From: Candidatus Electrothrix aestuarii
GTDB taxonomy: Bacteria > Desulfobacterota > Desulfobulbia > Desulfobulbales > Desulfobulbaceae
DNA: 64,000 nucleotides
Direction of reading: 5' to 3'
NCBI GenBank assembly: GCA_032595685.2
Contig: CP159373.1
Coordinates: 3,251,907-3,315,906 of the forward strand
In this document: piece by piece, positions 39,093-48,710 of the stretch
Layout: each line of letters begins with the position of its first letter
How positions within the stretch are numbered: the first letter of the stretch is position 1
Made by a program: the position numbers and the translations under genes
Notes under the pieces: generated by a model
What the model was told of the DNA's origin: nothing
Databases searched by the model: none
What the model saw: only the letters and a program-made list of their open reading frames with translations

Positions 39093-39409
39093 ATTCCTTC
39101 CTCCGTATATGAACAATGATAAATGCTATCAGATTATTTTATAATTAAGAATACAATTAAACTACATGGCGATGCCTTTTGTCAAGAGGAAAAAAAGCGG
39201 GTTCGGATAAATTATCCGCTGGAAACAAGGGGCAGAAGCTGAGCTGTGTTGTTGGGGAAAACAACGGCTTTTTCTTGCTTAATAGTACCAGGTTAATTAT
39301 ACTCTTTTTGTTCTCACTTGCTCAATGTGAGGAAACTGTGTTCTGTAGTCCAACAGGTTAATGAAACTATATTTTTTATTTTCTTTTAAGAGAAGAGGAG
39401 GAATGAACG
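39093..39409. other. Intergenic region with a 15-bp palindrome
   Basis: Between rplU and the rubredoxin gene there is a perfect CGGATAA-A-TTATCCG palindrome at 39204-39218, the sort of site an operator or short hairpin would have. No coding frame is supported; a 60-codon open frame at 39179 has no ribosome site. Confidence 0.4.
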
Positions 39410-39568
39410 ATGCAAAAGTATGAGTGCCCCTGTGGTTATATTTATGATCCGGAAGAGGGTGATCCTGATAATGGAATTGACGCAGGAACCGCTTTTGAAG
39501 ATCTGCCAGATGATTGGGTTTGTCCTAAATGTCAGGCGGAAAAAGAATTCTTTTTCGAAGCTGACTAA
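39410..39568 (+). CDS. Rubredoxin
   Basis: Rubredoxin is a small one-iron electron carrier, typical of anaerobes. The 52 residues have both iron-binding knuckles, [18 protein letters not shown] and [11 protein letters not shown], plus the conserved FEDLPDDW. The first knuckle is C-x-C rather than the usual C-x2-C, so it has one residue fewer (as in some type II rubredoxins). The ATG at 39410 has AGGAGG eight bases upstream. A terminator follows. Confidence 0.95.
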   Translation: MQKYECPCGYIYDPEEGDPDNGIDAGTAFEDLPDDWVCPKCQAEKEFFFEAD

Positions 39569-39589
39569 GCGGGAAGAGAATTTTATGGT

Positions 39590-39628
39590 ATGACCGGTCA
39601 TTCATGTGATGCCGGTCATTTGTTTTTT
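39590..39628 (+). terminator. Rho-independent terminator after rubredoxin
   Basis: ATGACCGG pairs with CCGGTCAT with further inner pairing, followed by TTGTTTTTTT. Confidence 0.85.
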
Positions 39629-39674
39629 TAGGAATTTGTTCTTGTATAGGAAATTATAAAATTTTCCTTTCAAC

Positions 39675-41095
39675 CAATACCATCGCCATTAAACCACCTC
39701 TTCCGGCGTATTAACCCGCCCAAGAACGGCAACTTGGTTAGCGATGGATTGAATAGAAATACCTTCTGGAATTTGCGGAAGCAATTTTAATGTTTCACGG
39801 ACGTATCTACCCGCTCGGAACCAGGCTTTCAGGTCAATGACACTCATACCTGAAAATTCAGATCGACGGCGCAGAATATGTGATACATTGACCATGAAAA
39901 AAGCGAGGTTGGCCGCGTTGCAGACTTGCAGCTCTTTGATGTTCATAAAATCATCAAGCCCCCAGTACTGTTTGGCATCACGGAAGTTGAACTCTATCTG
40001 GAAGCGCAACCTGTAATATTTGATCAGCTTGTCATAGGCTAACTCCAGGTCGGAACTGAATAATACGGCACGGGCACTTTTTAGAGTTTTCAGGTTGGTT
40101 TTGACAATGATAACAACGTTCAGTTGATTTGCAAACTTCTTGTGACGCATGGTCATTTGATAAATGTCGGTACGAATGTCATCCTCGACAGTGGATGATT
40201 TGAGGTATTGTTTTGGAATATTGGTGTAATCCAGTCGATCCCCGTATTTTTTGTGCGGGCCTCTACCAGAATACGGTCCATCATATGGAAAGTAGAGCGC
40301 AGCATCATAGCGTAATTTTGAGATTAAATGCAGATCACATTGTCTGACCAATCGGACACCATTATTATGCCCCAAGGCTCCATCGTAGACAAAGTAATCT
40401 AATTTTAATGTATTACCAACCAAGGCAAGTGCCTTTTTAATGTTTTCCTGCAATATTTTTTGGGTTTCCGTGAGCTCTACATTACGACGATTTTTGTTAC
40501 GACTTCCTTTAGGACGCCCGCCTTTTTTCTTTTTGGTTTTGCGTTTAGATTTGGATTTTAACGGCTTGGATTTTTTCGACTTTGTTTTTTCAGATTGCTG
40601 CATTTGTTGAGTTATCAACGGGTAAGAGTTCTCTTTCTCAACAGAAATTAACGATAATTGCAAATGGCACATACCCGGTATCGGCTTACCATAGATGGAA
40701 GAGAAAAACCGTCCGAGCCCAAAGGTCTTTTTACCTGCCTTCGGAGTGACGACCTCGTCTCCACCCAAAAGAGTGACTCCGGAATTTCCCAGCAGGTGGG
40801 TACGGATAAAAATCCACTGAACCTTTGCCCATTCAATTTTTGTTTTAAAAAACCGTTGGATGGTTCGATAGCTACCGCCCTTTTCAGTCCAACGTGATAT
40901 GCCGAGCATGGTGACTCTATCCGGCATAGACAAAATTGCTGAGACAATAATAGCCAATTGGCGTAAAGTTGTGCGGTCAAGGCAAGGGCTTAAACAATAG
41001 AGTATGCTGAAAATGTCCATTTTGCTCTCTTGAATGATTTGTCATTTTCATAATAATAATCATTCAAGAGGAATGGGCAATTGGCGAAGGTATTG
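39675..41095 (-). mobile_element. IS4-superfamily insertion sequence (1421 bp)
   Basis: Terminal inverted repeats are CAATACCATCGCCA and CAATACCTTCGCCA. A six-base target duplication, TTCAAC, flanks it (39669-39674 and 41096-41101). It is inserted 31 bases into IS91-like copy D. Confidence 0.9.
39689..41020 (-). CDS. IS4-superfamily DDE transposase
   Basis: The 443 residues form an apparently intact DDE transposase. The acidic motifs are in LLGGDEVV and DYFVYDGALGHNNG, and the C-terminal YRLRFQIEFNFRDAKQYWG has the Y-R-E-K pattern of the IS4 group. A basic low-complexity stretch (KSKKSKPLKSKSKRKTKKKK) precedes the middle of the protein. The element may still be active. Confidence 0.88.
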   Translation of the reverse strand: MDIFSILYCLSPCLDRTTLRQLAIIVSAILSMPDRVTMLGISRWTEKGGSYRTIQRFFKTKIEWAKVQWIFIRTHLLGNSGVTLLGGDEVVTPKAGKKTFGLGRFFSSIYGKPIPGMCHLQLSLISVEKENSYPLITQQMQQSEKTKSKKSKPLKSKSKRKTKKKKGGRPKGSRNKNRRNVELTETQKILQENIKKALALVGNTLKLDYFVYDGALGHNNGVRLVRQCDLHLISKLRYDAALYFPYDGPYSGRGPHKKYGDRLDYTNIPKQYLKSSTVEDDIRTDIYQMTMRHKKFANQLNVVIIVKTNLKTLKSARAVLFSSDLELAYDKLIKYYRLRFQIEFNFRDAKQYWGLDDFMNIKELQVCNAANLAFFMVNVSHILRRRSEFSGMSVIDLKAWFRAGRYVRETLKLLPQIPEGISIQSIANQVAVLGRVNTPEEVV

Positions 41096-41132
41096 TTCAA
41101 CATGTTGTAATTGCGAATAGAGTATTAGCTTA

Positions 41133-42381
41133 ATGAAAAATAAGCTGATAAAATTAATCTTTCGTGATTTTTGGTATGTAGTCTGCGTTGAATTGGCAAG
41201 CAGGTACTCAAGCCTTCACTGGGAGTCAATCGTTGAAAATGTAGAAAAAATGATCAACTGTGGAGAGTCTACCAATGGCTATGTCGAGTATATTTGTCCG
41301 AATTGTTTTGAAAAAAGAGAGTAGGGTTCACCTGTAAGTGTCGATTCTGTACGTCTTGCGGTAAGCGATACGTCGATGAATGGGTTGAAAAGACAGTGAA
41401 AAGTATATTCGACGTAGTTCATCGACATTTAGTGTTTACCATTCCACAAGAACTCCGAAAGATAATTTTTAGTGATCGTATGCTGATCAAGATTATGATG
41501 GATTGTGCTTCAAAAGCGGCTGTGGAAGTACTTCAAAGTAAAGGAGTTGATGCTGTTCCGGGAATTCTATTAGTTGTCCATACGTTTGGAAGAGATCTTA
41601 AGTTTAATCCGCATGTCCATATGTTAATGACAGAAGGAGGATTAACATCTTCCAATCAGTGGGTTGATATTCCATTTTTGCCATATGGTCTGCTTAGAAA
41701 AAATGGCAATATTATTTGCTGACTGAAATAAAGGCTAGCTTGCCGCAAACAAAAGAAAATGTAAGATTCATAGATTACCTGTTTAAAAGCCAACGTAATG
41801 GTTTTTATGTAAATGGTAAAAGCAAGATGACATCAGCAAGACATGCAGCTCGATATATTGGTCGCTATATGGCTCGTCCAGCATTGGCAGAGCACAAGAT
41901 AACGAATTACGATGGTGAGGAAGTAACATTTTGGTATATTGATCATAAAACAGAAGTTAAAGTTACCGAAGCGATTCCAGCCAAAGAGTTCATACAACGA
42001 TTAATTGACCATATCCCGCTAAAGGGATTCAAGATGGTCCGCCATTATGGGTTATATTCTCGACGTACAAAAACAATCGCGATAGAGATTTTGATGGACT
42101 GTAAACGTTTTATCCAGAAGACTTTTGAATTCATGAAAAGTGATTCAAGGTCATTGAGCTGGAGAGAGCGTCTAGTACAGAGTTTCGGGAAAGATCCGTT
42201 AACATGTCCAAACTGTAAAGAAAAAATGTTTTTATGGCGGATTTGGCATCCTGACTATGGAGATATCTTTGATCTGAGCAGAGACGGATCTTTTGTGGAA
42301 AGCAAGAGTAAACAAGAATGCAACAAGAGAAACTCTTCGGGTCGGCAGGTTAAGTGGATACCGCAATTGCTTCCGTTTTAA
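41133..42381 (+). pseudogene. tnpA: IS91-like transposase in three frames (copy D)
   Basis: Same two A6 breakpoints as copies B and C. One private change is seen near its end: SRDGSFVESK where the others have SRDGPFVESK. The IS4-type insertion lies upstream of the start codon and removes the native left end from it. Confidence 0.85.
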
Positions 42382-42403
42382 TCCGCCCGTAGGGCGTTTT
42401 GTT

Positions 42404-43733
42404 GTATAGGAAATTATAAAATTTTCCTTTCAACATGTTGTAATTGCGAATAGAGTATTAGCTTAATGAAAAATAAGCTGATAAAATTAATCTTTCGTGA
42501 TTTTTGGTATGTAGTCTGCGTTGAATTGGCAAGCAGGTACTCAAGCCTTCACTGGGAGTCAATCGTTGAAAATGTAGAAAAAATGATCAACTGTGGAGAG
42601 TCTACCAATGGCTATGTCGAGTATATTTGTCCGAATTGTTTTGAAAAAAGAGAGTAGGGTTCACCTGTAAGTGTCGATTCTGTACGTCTTGCGGTAAGCG
42701 ATACGTCGATGAATGGGTTGAAAAGACAGTGAAAAGTATATTCGACGTAGTTCATCGACATTTAGTGTTTACCATTCCACAAGAACTCCGAAAGATAATT
42801 TTTAGTGATCGTATGCTGATCAAGATTATGATGGATTGTGCTTCAAAAGCGGCTGTGGAAGTACTTCAAAGTAAAGGAGTTGATGCTGTTCCGGGAATTC
42901 TATTAGTTGTCCATACGTTTGGAAGAGATCTTAAGTTTAATCCGCATGTCCATATGTTAATGACAGAAGGAGGATTAACATCTTCCAATCAGTGGGTTGA
43001 TATTCCATTTTTGCCATATGGTCTGCTTAGAAAAAATGGCAATATTATTTGCTGACTGAAATAAAGGCTAGCTTGCCGCAAACAAAAGAAAATGTAAGAT
43101 TCATAGATTACCTGTTTAAAAGCCAACGTAATGGTTTTTATGTAAATGGTAAAAGCAAGATGACATCAGCAAGACATGCAGCTCGATATATTGGTCGCTA
43201 TATGGCTCGTCCAGCATTGGCAGAGCACAAGATAACGAATTACGATGGTGAGGAAGTAACATTTTGGTATATTGATCATAAAACAGAAGTTAAAGTTACC
43301 GAAGCGATTCCAGCCAAAGAGTTCATACAACGATTAATTGACCATATCCCGCTAAAGGGATTCAAGATGGTCCGCCATTATGGGTTATATTCTCGACGTA
43401 CAAAAACAATCGCGATAGAGATTTTGATGGACTGTAAACGTTTTATCCAGAAGACTTTTGAATTCATGAAAAGTGATTCAAGGTCATTGAGCTGGAGAGA
43501 GCGTCTAGTACAGAGTTTCGGGAAAGATCCGTTAACATGTCCAAACTGTAAAGAAAAAATGTTTTTATGGCGGATTTGGCATCCTGACTATGGAGATATC
43601 TTTGATCTGAGCAGAGACGGACCTTTTGTGGAAAGCAAGAGTAAACAAGAATGCAACAAGAGAAACTCTTCGGGTCGGCAGGTTAAGTGGATACCGCAAT
43701 TGCTTCCGTTTTAATCCGCCCGTAGGGCGTTTT
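42404..43733 (+). mobile_element. IS91-like element, copy E (complete, 1330 bp)
   Basis: Head-to-tail with copy D. Its right end abuts GTTCTT (43734-43739), and the same GTTCTT precedes copy D at 39638-39643. Confidence 0.92.
42466..43714 (+). pseudogene. tnpA: IS91-like transposase in three frames (copy E)
   Basis: Same three-frame layout and the same A6 runs as copy B; no private change noticed. Confidence 0.86.
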
Positions 43734-43863
43734 GTTCTTACTTGTTTTTTATGTTTTTCTTAAAGTCCTCTCTTTTGCTATCCGGGCTTTTCAGAATAGA
43801 TTCCGTATCAATGGGGTTCCAGATTGGTGCTGATAGAACAGGGGTTGGTGAGCCAAGCGTCCT

Positions 43864-44529
43864 TTAGCTCTCCAATAGTTTGTTATAACGGCGTATCTCT
43901 ATTTCTTTTCCACTGACCTTGATCAGCCCTTCTTTTGTCATTTTGGCAAAGATTCTGGACAGAGTCTCTGGGCTGGTGCCCAGAAGGCTTGCCAACTGTC
44001 CCTTAGGAATATCAAGGGTTACCGCTTTGGTGTTCTTTTGTTCCTCAGTTAAATAGATCAGGTGTGCTGCTAATCGGGCAGGAACCTCTTTCAGGGAGAG
44101 GCTTTCGATCTGGGCCGCAAAACGGCGCAGGCGCATAGATAAAACCGCGAGCATAGACAGGGCCAGCGAGGGAGTGCTGTTGATCAGGTCAATGAATTTT
44201 CGGCGGGGAAAGAAGAGTATGCTGGAGGATTCTAAAGCAACAGCATTGGCCGGATACGGGTTGCCATGAAAAACCGGCACCTCGCCAAAGGGCTCTCCAG
44301 GCCCGAAGATATGAAGGATCTGTTCTTTTCCATCCAGAGACATTTTAAAAATTTTCACCCGACCCTGGCCCACCATATAGAAGCCGGTTGCCTCTGTTCC
44401 TTCAAAGAAGATTGTTTCACCGCGCTGGAATTTTTTTATAGATGCTGAATCGGCAATCTGCTGAAGCAGGGGAGGGGCAAGCCCTTTAAAAAGGACTGAT
44501 TCGGAAAGGAGTTGTATTTTATTCAGCAC
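43864..44529 (-). CDS. Crp/Fnr-family regulator, HcpR-like
   Basis: The 221 residues have an effector domain like cNMP-binding proteins (about 10-120, FQRGETIFFEGTEATGFYMV, GPGEPFGEVPVFHG) and a C-terminal winged helix (about 150-215). The recognition helix is SPETLSRIF, with the E-x2-S-R pattern that in FNR reads TTGAT half-sites. There are no cysteines, so it is not an iron-sulfur FNR; HcpR/DNR-type NO-sensing relatives also lack the cluster. hcp lies on the opposite strand 670 bases away with a matching site in front of it. Confidence 0.85.
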   Translation of the reverse strand: MLNKIQLLSESVLFKGLAPPLLQQIADSASIKKFQRGETIFFEGTEATGFYMVGQGRVKIFKMSLDGKEQILHIFGPGEPFGEVPVFHGNPYPANAVALESSSILFFPRRKFIDLINSTPSLALSMLAVLSMRLRRFAAQIESLSLKEVPARLAAHLIYLTEEQKNTKAVTLDIPKGQLASLLGTSPETLSRIFAKMTKEGLIKVSGKEIEIRRYNKLLES

Positions 44530-44695
44530 AGGCAGCTCTCCAGGTGTGAAATGGTTATATTACGAGTGATTTTACGAGAATCTCTTGGTCCGCGAAGAAA
44601 AAGTATTATCACGGACCCCACACCTTATGTCAACCGGTAAGAGCCAACCTGTACGAATCAAATGATAAGAATTCGTTTCGATGAGTTGTGCTATT

Positions 44696-44950
44696 CTAGT
44701 GTTTTTTGCGCTGATTATATTTCACGATGATATTGAGGAGAAAGCTGTCAGACATTTGAAGCTGTCTCACCTGATTCAGAACCGAATGGGGCGAAACATG
44801 CATTTTCCGGGCAACCTCTTTGAGTATCTTACCGAGTTCCGGCAGAGGAATGCCAGTTTGTTTCGATACCCCGCCAGGTGTTAACCCAAAGGTTTCTATG
44901 AACTCTTTCTTCCATACCTTGGCCTGTTTTTTTTGTTTTTGTATATCCAT
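44696..44950 (-). CDS. Small unrecognised protein (84 residues)
   Basis: AGGAGA precedes the ATG at 44950. The basic N-terminus MDIQKQKKQAKVWKKEF is followed by FGLTPGGVSKQTGIPLPELG and KILKEVARKMHVSPHSVLNQ, which look like helix-turn-helix segments. It is divergent from hcp. Function unknown. Confidence 0.6.
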   Translation of the reverse strand: MDIQKQKKQAKVWKKEFIETFGLTPGGVSKQTGIPLPELGKILKEVARKMHVSPHSVLNQVRQLQMSDSFLLNIIVKYNQRKKH

Positions 44951-45084
44951 AAGAGTCTCTCCTGTCGTGCTGTTAAGAGAATAGTGACTCCTCCAACCTA
45001 TTTTAATGGTAGCATATTTTTTTCAGATCTATCAGGACACGACTCGTCAAAAAAAGGAACTTTTTCGTCTCCTTTTCTTATTTT

Positions 45085-45126
45085 TTGACACAGATCAAGG
45101 TATACAAAAAACATTCACTGTATAGT
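45085..45126 (+). promoter_or_regulatory. hcp promoter with an FNR-type site
   Basis: TTGAC-ACAG-ATCAA at 45085-45098 is an FNR/HcpR-type palindrome. A -10 box TATAGT lies at 45121-45126, so transcription would begin near 45133 and the site would be centred at about -41.5, the class II activator position. It probably binds the regulator encoded at 43864. Confidence 0.75.
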
Positions 45127-45198
45127 TCCCTCATAATGATGAGAAAAATGTGTGAATTATACATACATGCAGCATAACTTTTACCAGGGAGAATAATT

Positions 45199-46830
45199 AT
45201 GTATTGCAATCAATGTGAGCAGACAGCAAAGGGCATCGCCTGTACCACGGTGGGCGTATGCGGTAAAAAAGAAGACGTTGCAGATATCGAGGATGTATTG
45301 ATCTACGCCCTCTGCGGTATGTCCCTTTTTGCCAATGAAGCACGGCAGAAGGGTATTATTGACGAGGCCATTGATCGTTTCACAATGGAAGCGGTCTTTT
45401 CCACCCTGACTAATGTCAATTTTGATCCAGAGCGTTTTGTCGTTCTGATTAATAAGGTTGTTGAGCTGCGTGAATCCCTGAAAAAGCGGATTGCCGAGGC
45501 CGGTGGTACGGTGGATTTTGCTCATCCGGCAGCCTCTTTTGTTCCGGCGGATTCTGTGTCTGGTTTGGCAAAGCAGGGCGCTGAGCTGCAATTCATCCCG
45601 AACCTGGATAATGATGAAAATATTCGCTCCCTGAAGCAGACCCTGCTCTATGGCCTCAAAGGTATTGCTGCCTACACTGACCATGCCTCTATTCTGGGTC
45701 AGAATGATCCAGCCATTGCCGGATTCATGTACGAAGGTCTGTCTGCCCTGCTGGCTGAGGGCCTGACCATTGAGGCCTGCGTGCCGGTAGCCATGAAGGC
45801 TGGTGAAATTAATCTGCGGGCAATGGAATTACTTGATGCGGGTAATACCAGTACCTACGGTCATCCGGTCCCCACTTCAGTTCCGTTGGGACATCGCAAA
45901 AATAAATGTATCCTGATCACAGGTCATGATCTGCACGACCTTGAAGTGCTCCTGAAGCAAACCGAGGGTAAGGGCATTGATGTCTATACCCACGGTGAGA
46001 TGCTGCCTTGTCATGGATACCCGGAGTTGAAAAAATATGAGCATTTTTACGGCCACTTCGGTACGGCCTGGCAGAATCAGCATAAGGAATTTCCGAATTT
46101 TCCCGGCCCCGTGCTCTTTACCACTAATTGCATCCAGAAGCCTAAAGATGATTATAAAGATCGTATCTTCACCACTGGTCTGGTCGGCTGGCCCGGTGTG
46201 ACGCATATTGCAGAGAAGGATTTTAGCGCTGTCATCGATAAAGCCCTGGCTATGGACGGTTGGCAGGATGATGTGGATAATGGCTCTGTCATGGTCGGTT
46301 TTGCCCGCAATGCAGTGCTTGGGGTTGCAGATAAGGTTATTGGGGCGGTGAAGAATAAAGACATCCGTCATTTCTTCCTGGTGGGCGGTTGTGACGGTGC
46401 GAAACCGGGACGTGATTACTTCACCAAATTTGTTGAGCAGGTACCTGAGGATTGCATGGTGTTGACCCTGGCCTGCGGTAAGTTCCGTTTCTTTGATAAG
46501 GACTTGGGTGATATCGGTGGTATTCCGCGCCTGTTGGATATCGGTCAGTGTAATGATGCCTATTCTGCCATCCAGATTGCCGTAGCCTTGGCCGGAGCCT
46601 TTGAGTGCGAGGTGAATGATCTGCCGCTGTCCATGATTATCTCCTGGTACGAGCAGAAAGCAGCAGCCATCCTGCTGACCTTGCTGTATCTGGGCATTAA
46701 GGATATCCGCCTCGGACCCTCCTTGCCTGCCTTTATTAGCCCGGCAATTCTTCAGTTCTTGGTTGCGACCTTCGATATTAAGCCGGTTGCTGCAACACCG
46801 GAAGAGGATTTGAAGGCGATTTTGGGATAA
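45199..46830 (+). CDS. hcp: Hybrid cluster protein (hydroxylamine / NO reductase)
   Basis: Hcp reduces NO to N2O or hydroxylamine to ammonia, protecting against nitrosative stress. The 543 residues begin with MYCNQCEQTAKGIACTTVGV; the cysteines at 3, 6, 15 and 21 (C-x2-C-x8-C-x5-C) are the [4Fe-4S] pattern of the strictly anaerobic class. Later cluster ligands lie in LVGGCDGAKPGR, LTLACGKFRF and LDIGQCNDAYSA. Length is normal. AGGGAG precedes the start. Confidence 0.97.
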   Translation: MYCNQCEQTAKGIACTTVGVCGKKEDVADIEDVLIYALCGMSLFANEARQKGIIDEAIDRFTMEAVFSTLTNVNFDPERFVVLINKVVELRESLKKRIAEAGGTVDFAHPAASFVPADSVSGLAKQGAELQFIPNLDNDENIRSLKQTLLYGLKGIAAYTDHASILGQNDPAIAGFMYEGLSALLAEGLTIEACVPVAMKAGEINLRAMELLDAGNTSTYGHPVPTSVPLGHRKNKCILITGHDLHDLEVLLKQTEGKGIDVYTHGEMLPCHGYPELKKYEHFYGHFGTAWQNQHKEFPNFPGPVLFTTNCIQKPKDDYKDRIFTTGLVGWPGVTHIAEKDFSAVIDKALAMDGWQDDVDNGSVMVGFARNAVLGVADKVIGAVKNKDIRHFFLVGGCDGAKPGRDYFTKFVEQVPEDCMVLTLACGKFRFFDKDLGDIGGIPRLLDIGQCNDAYSAIQIAVALAGAFECEVNDLPLSMIISWYEQKAAAILLTLLYLGIKDIRLGPSLPAFISPAILQFLVATFDIKPVAATPEEDLKAILG

Positions 46831-46856
46831 CTCATTTCCTTCTGTAGCCAGAGAAA

Positions 46857-47435
46857 ATGTTGACTCACCGTCTACAGGTATGGTTCTGGAGGTGTCGGTA
46901 CCGGCCAGGGCGAACTCTTACCCGCTTTATTGCTCGAGATATTCGGCGAGAAGTTGAAATCTTTGATACGAGCAGAATTGAAGAGGGAATTGTCATCGGC
47001 AGGATAAGAACGTGGAACCTCCTTTATGTCGCAAAAGGTTTAAAGGAAAAACCTGTATTCGGTGAGATCCGAGAACTTGAGCTTGCGCAGCTTTGGAGAT
47101 GGAACGGAGAAATATGGGGAGGCCCGGTATCGGAATCAGGAGATAAGGGGCAAATGCAACTAGAGCAATACTATGCTGGAGATCAGGAATTCCAGGAGTA
47201 TTCAGAAAAATTTATCGAATTTTGGGAAACCTTTGAAGGAAAAGAGCGGCTCCTTGAATTGGTGGGGCATGACCTTATCATAGCAAGACCTCTTGCGTAT
47301 CATCTTGAAGAGTCTTATGAAAAGTGGTTGCATTCGACTGTCCCCGTTCTTGATAACGGCACACCTCTTGATTGTTTACAAACGCCAGATGGTATCAAGA
47401 GGCTGAAAACCTACCTCCATAGGTTGCCCTACTAA
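46857..47435 (+). CDS. Unrecognised 192-residue protein with a possible Xre/MbcA-like C-terminus
   Basis: The N-terminus is rich in basic and aromatic residues (QVWFWRCRYRPGRTLTRFIA). The C-terminal VPVLDNGTPLDCLQTPDGIK resembles the antitoxin toxin-binding (MbcA/ParS/Xre) pattern, but weakly. It sits between hcp and the siroheme-type gene together with the next gene, and the ribosome site is poor. No function is assigned. Confidence 0.5.
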   Translation: MLTHRLQVWFWRCRYRPGRTLTRFIARDIRREVEIFDTSRIEEGIVIGRIRTWNLLYVAKGLKEKPVFGEIRELELAQLWRWNGEIWGGPVSESGDKGQMQLEQYYAGDQEFQEYSEKFIEFWETFEGKERLLELVGHDLIIARPLAYHLEESYEKWLHSTVPVLDNGTPLDCLQTPDGIKRLKTYLHRLPY

Positions 47436-47465
47436 TTTATTTATCTAAGTTAACAGCAATAAATT

Positions 47466-47840
47466 ATGAGTGGCTTAGAATTTCATGTCCAAAGATTGAT
47501 TACTTGGGTGTCTACCCTAGAAGGTTGTCCCGCCAGTTGGTCTGACGTGAGAATCGTTGACGACTCATTGCAGCCTCTTTGCAACGAAAAAAGATTATGG
47601 GAAATATCGCGAAATTCGTTGATGAGCATTGAACAATATGAAGAAAGGTTTAGTGAGCTGTTAGCAAAAGGTTATCATTGGCTGAATCTTAATTTTGCGG
47701 GAGTTTATCAAGATAGTGCAATTTTATTTATAGAGTGTCCCGCAAACTCAGCTAATATCCCCAAGGAAAAGGTTTCTGTTAATCTATCAGGGCCGGCAGG
47801 AAATGAATGGGATTTATCAAAGCGACTAATTATTATTTGA
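47466..47840 (+). CDS. Unrecognised 124-residue protein
   Basis: No signal sequence or membrane helix is visible. Segments include WVSTLEGCPASWSDVRIV and LLAKGYHWLNLNFAGVYQD. It follows the previous gene by 30 bases, and the pair looks inserted into the hcp operon. It may be a small immunity or partner protein; that is a guess. Confidence 0.45.
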   Translation: MSGLEFHVQRLITWVSTLEGCPASWSDVRIVDDSLQPLCNEKRLWEISRNSLMSIEQYEERFSELLAKGYHWLNLNFAGVYQDSAILFIECPANSANIPKEKVSVNLSGPAGNEWDLSKRLIII

Positions 47841-47856
47841 TAAAATTTAAATAGTT

Positions 47857-48495
47857 ATGGAAAATATGGAAAATCATAAAACATTTTGTCCGATGCCCGG
47901 AATCAACGCCGGAGTAATGACCTTGCAAGACCTGGAACGGGTTACTGAGCTTGCCCAGCGATATGAAGTTCCGATGGTCAAGGTAACCGGTGGTCAACGC
48001 CTTTTTTTCAAAGGACTTGCACCGGAGAAAATGGATGCCTTGAAGCAGGAACTCAAGGTTCCGCCCACTCCGCCCCATGCCAGAAGCCGGGTGAACTATG
48101 TCCAGGCCTGTCCGGGAAAGACCTGGTGCAATTGCGGCACCGGTGAAACAGAACATCTCACCAAGGCCTTGATGGATCTTGAACTGGATGGCCCCTTACC
48201 TGCCAAGGTTAAGGTCGGCATTTCCGGTTGTGTCCGCTGCTGTTGCGAATCCTGGATGCGTGATATTGGTTTGACTGCCGAGAAAAAGGGATGGCGTCTG
48301 AGCTTTGGCGGCAATGCAGCAGGGAAACCTCGCATCGGTGATCTGATCGCAGATGGCCTGAGTGATGATGAGGCCCTTGAGTTGGTACGGAAAACCCTGA
48401 ATTTTTATATGGTCACGGCAAAGCCCAAGACCAGGACAGCCCGTTTTGTCGAGCGCTTCGGCATAGAAGAGCTGAAGAAAAATGTGCTGAGATAG
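47857..48495 (+). CDS. Nitrite/sulfite reductase-like siroheme [4Fe-4S] protein
   Basis: The 212 residues have a ferredoxin-like half (residues about 20-75) and then the cluster motif QACPGKTWCNCGTGE with GISGCVRCCCESWM, the cysteines that hold [4Fe-4S]-siroheme in NirB and sulfite reductases. It is far shorter than these enzymes and resembles only their small redox module, so it may act as an electron carrier or small reductase. It lies in the hcp cluster. Confidence 0.75.
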   Translation: MENMENHKTFCPMPGINAGVMTLQDLERVTELAQRYEVPMVKVTGGQRLFFKGLAPEKMDALKQELKVPPTPPHARSRVNYVQACPGKTWCNCGTGETEHLTKALMDLELDGPLPAKVKVGISGCVRCCCESWMRDIGLTAEKKGWRLSFGGNAAGKPRIGDLIADGLSDDEALELVRKTLNFYMVTAKPKTRTARFVERFGIEELKKNVLR

Positions 48496-48511
48496 GTGCA
48501 AATAAATTTCC

Positions 48512-48534
48512 ATCCCTCCCCCGTGGGGAGGGAT
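48512..48534 (+). terminator. Hairpin after the siroheme-type gene
   Basis: ATCCCTCCCC pairs with GGGGAGGGAT around CGT, a 10-bp GC-rich stem. No T-run follows, so it may instead be an mRNA-protecting or processing hairpin. Confidence 0.5.
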
Positions 48535-48595
48535 AACAAAACGTAAAAGTTGATGGGAAAGTCCAAGGAGGCTCCCGGTAAGTAGGTCACTTTGA

Positions 48596-48665
48596 ATAAT
48601 CGACACTTATTGTAGTGCAACCTGCCTACAGGTCAGCTTAAGAGCTAAATAGGAGTGTCGATTAT
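48596..48665 (+). promoter_or_regulatory. Structured leader upstream of the HD-domain gene
   Basis: ATAATCGACACT (48596-48607) pairs perfectly with AGTGTCGATTAT (48654-48665). Inside lie two short hairpins, ACCTG-CCTA-CAGGT and AGCT-TAAG-AGCT, so the RNA could fold as a three-way junction. It ends 45 bases before the ATG at 48711. A small inverted-repeat mobile remnant is the alternative. Confidence 0.5.
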
Positions 48666-48710
48666 ATATGGTTGAGTACTTACTTTTATATAAAAGCAGA
48701 GGAGGCGCAG

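Larger units (their letters stand above)
39644..42400 (+). mobile_element. IS91-like element, copy D, split by an IS4-type element
   Basis: The left 31 bases (39644-39674) and the right part (41096-42400) are one IS91-like copy. Removing the 1421-bp insertion and one six-base duplicate leaves exactly 1330 bp, the length of the other full copies. It joins copy E by GTT only. Confidence 0.93.
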
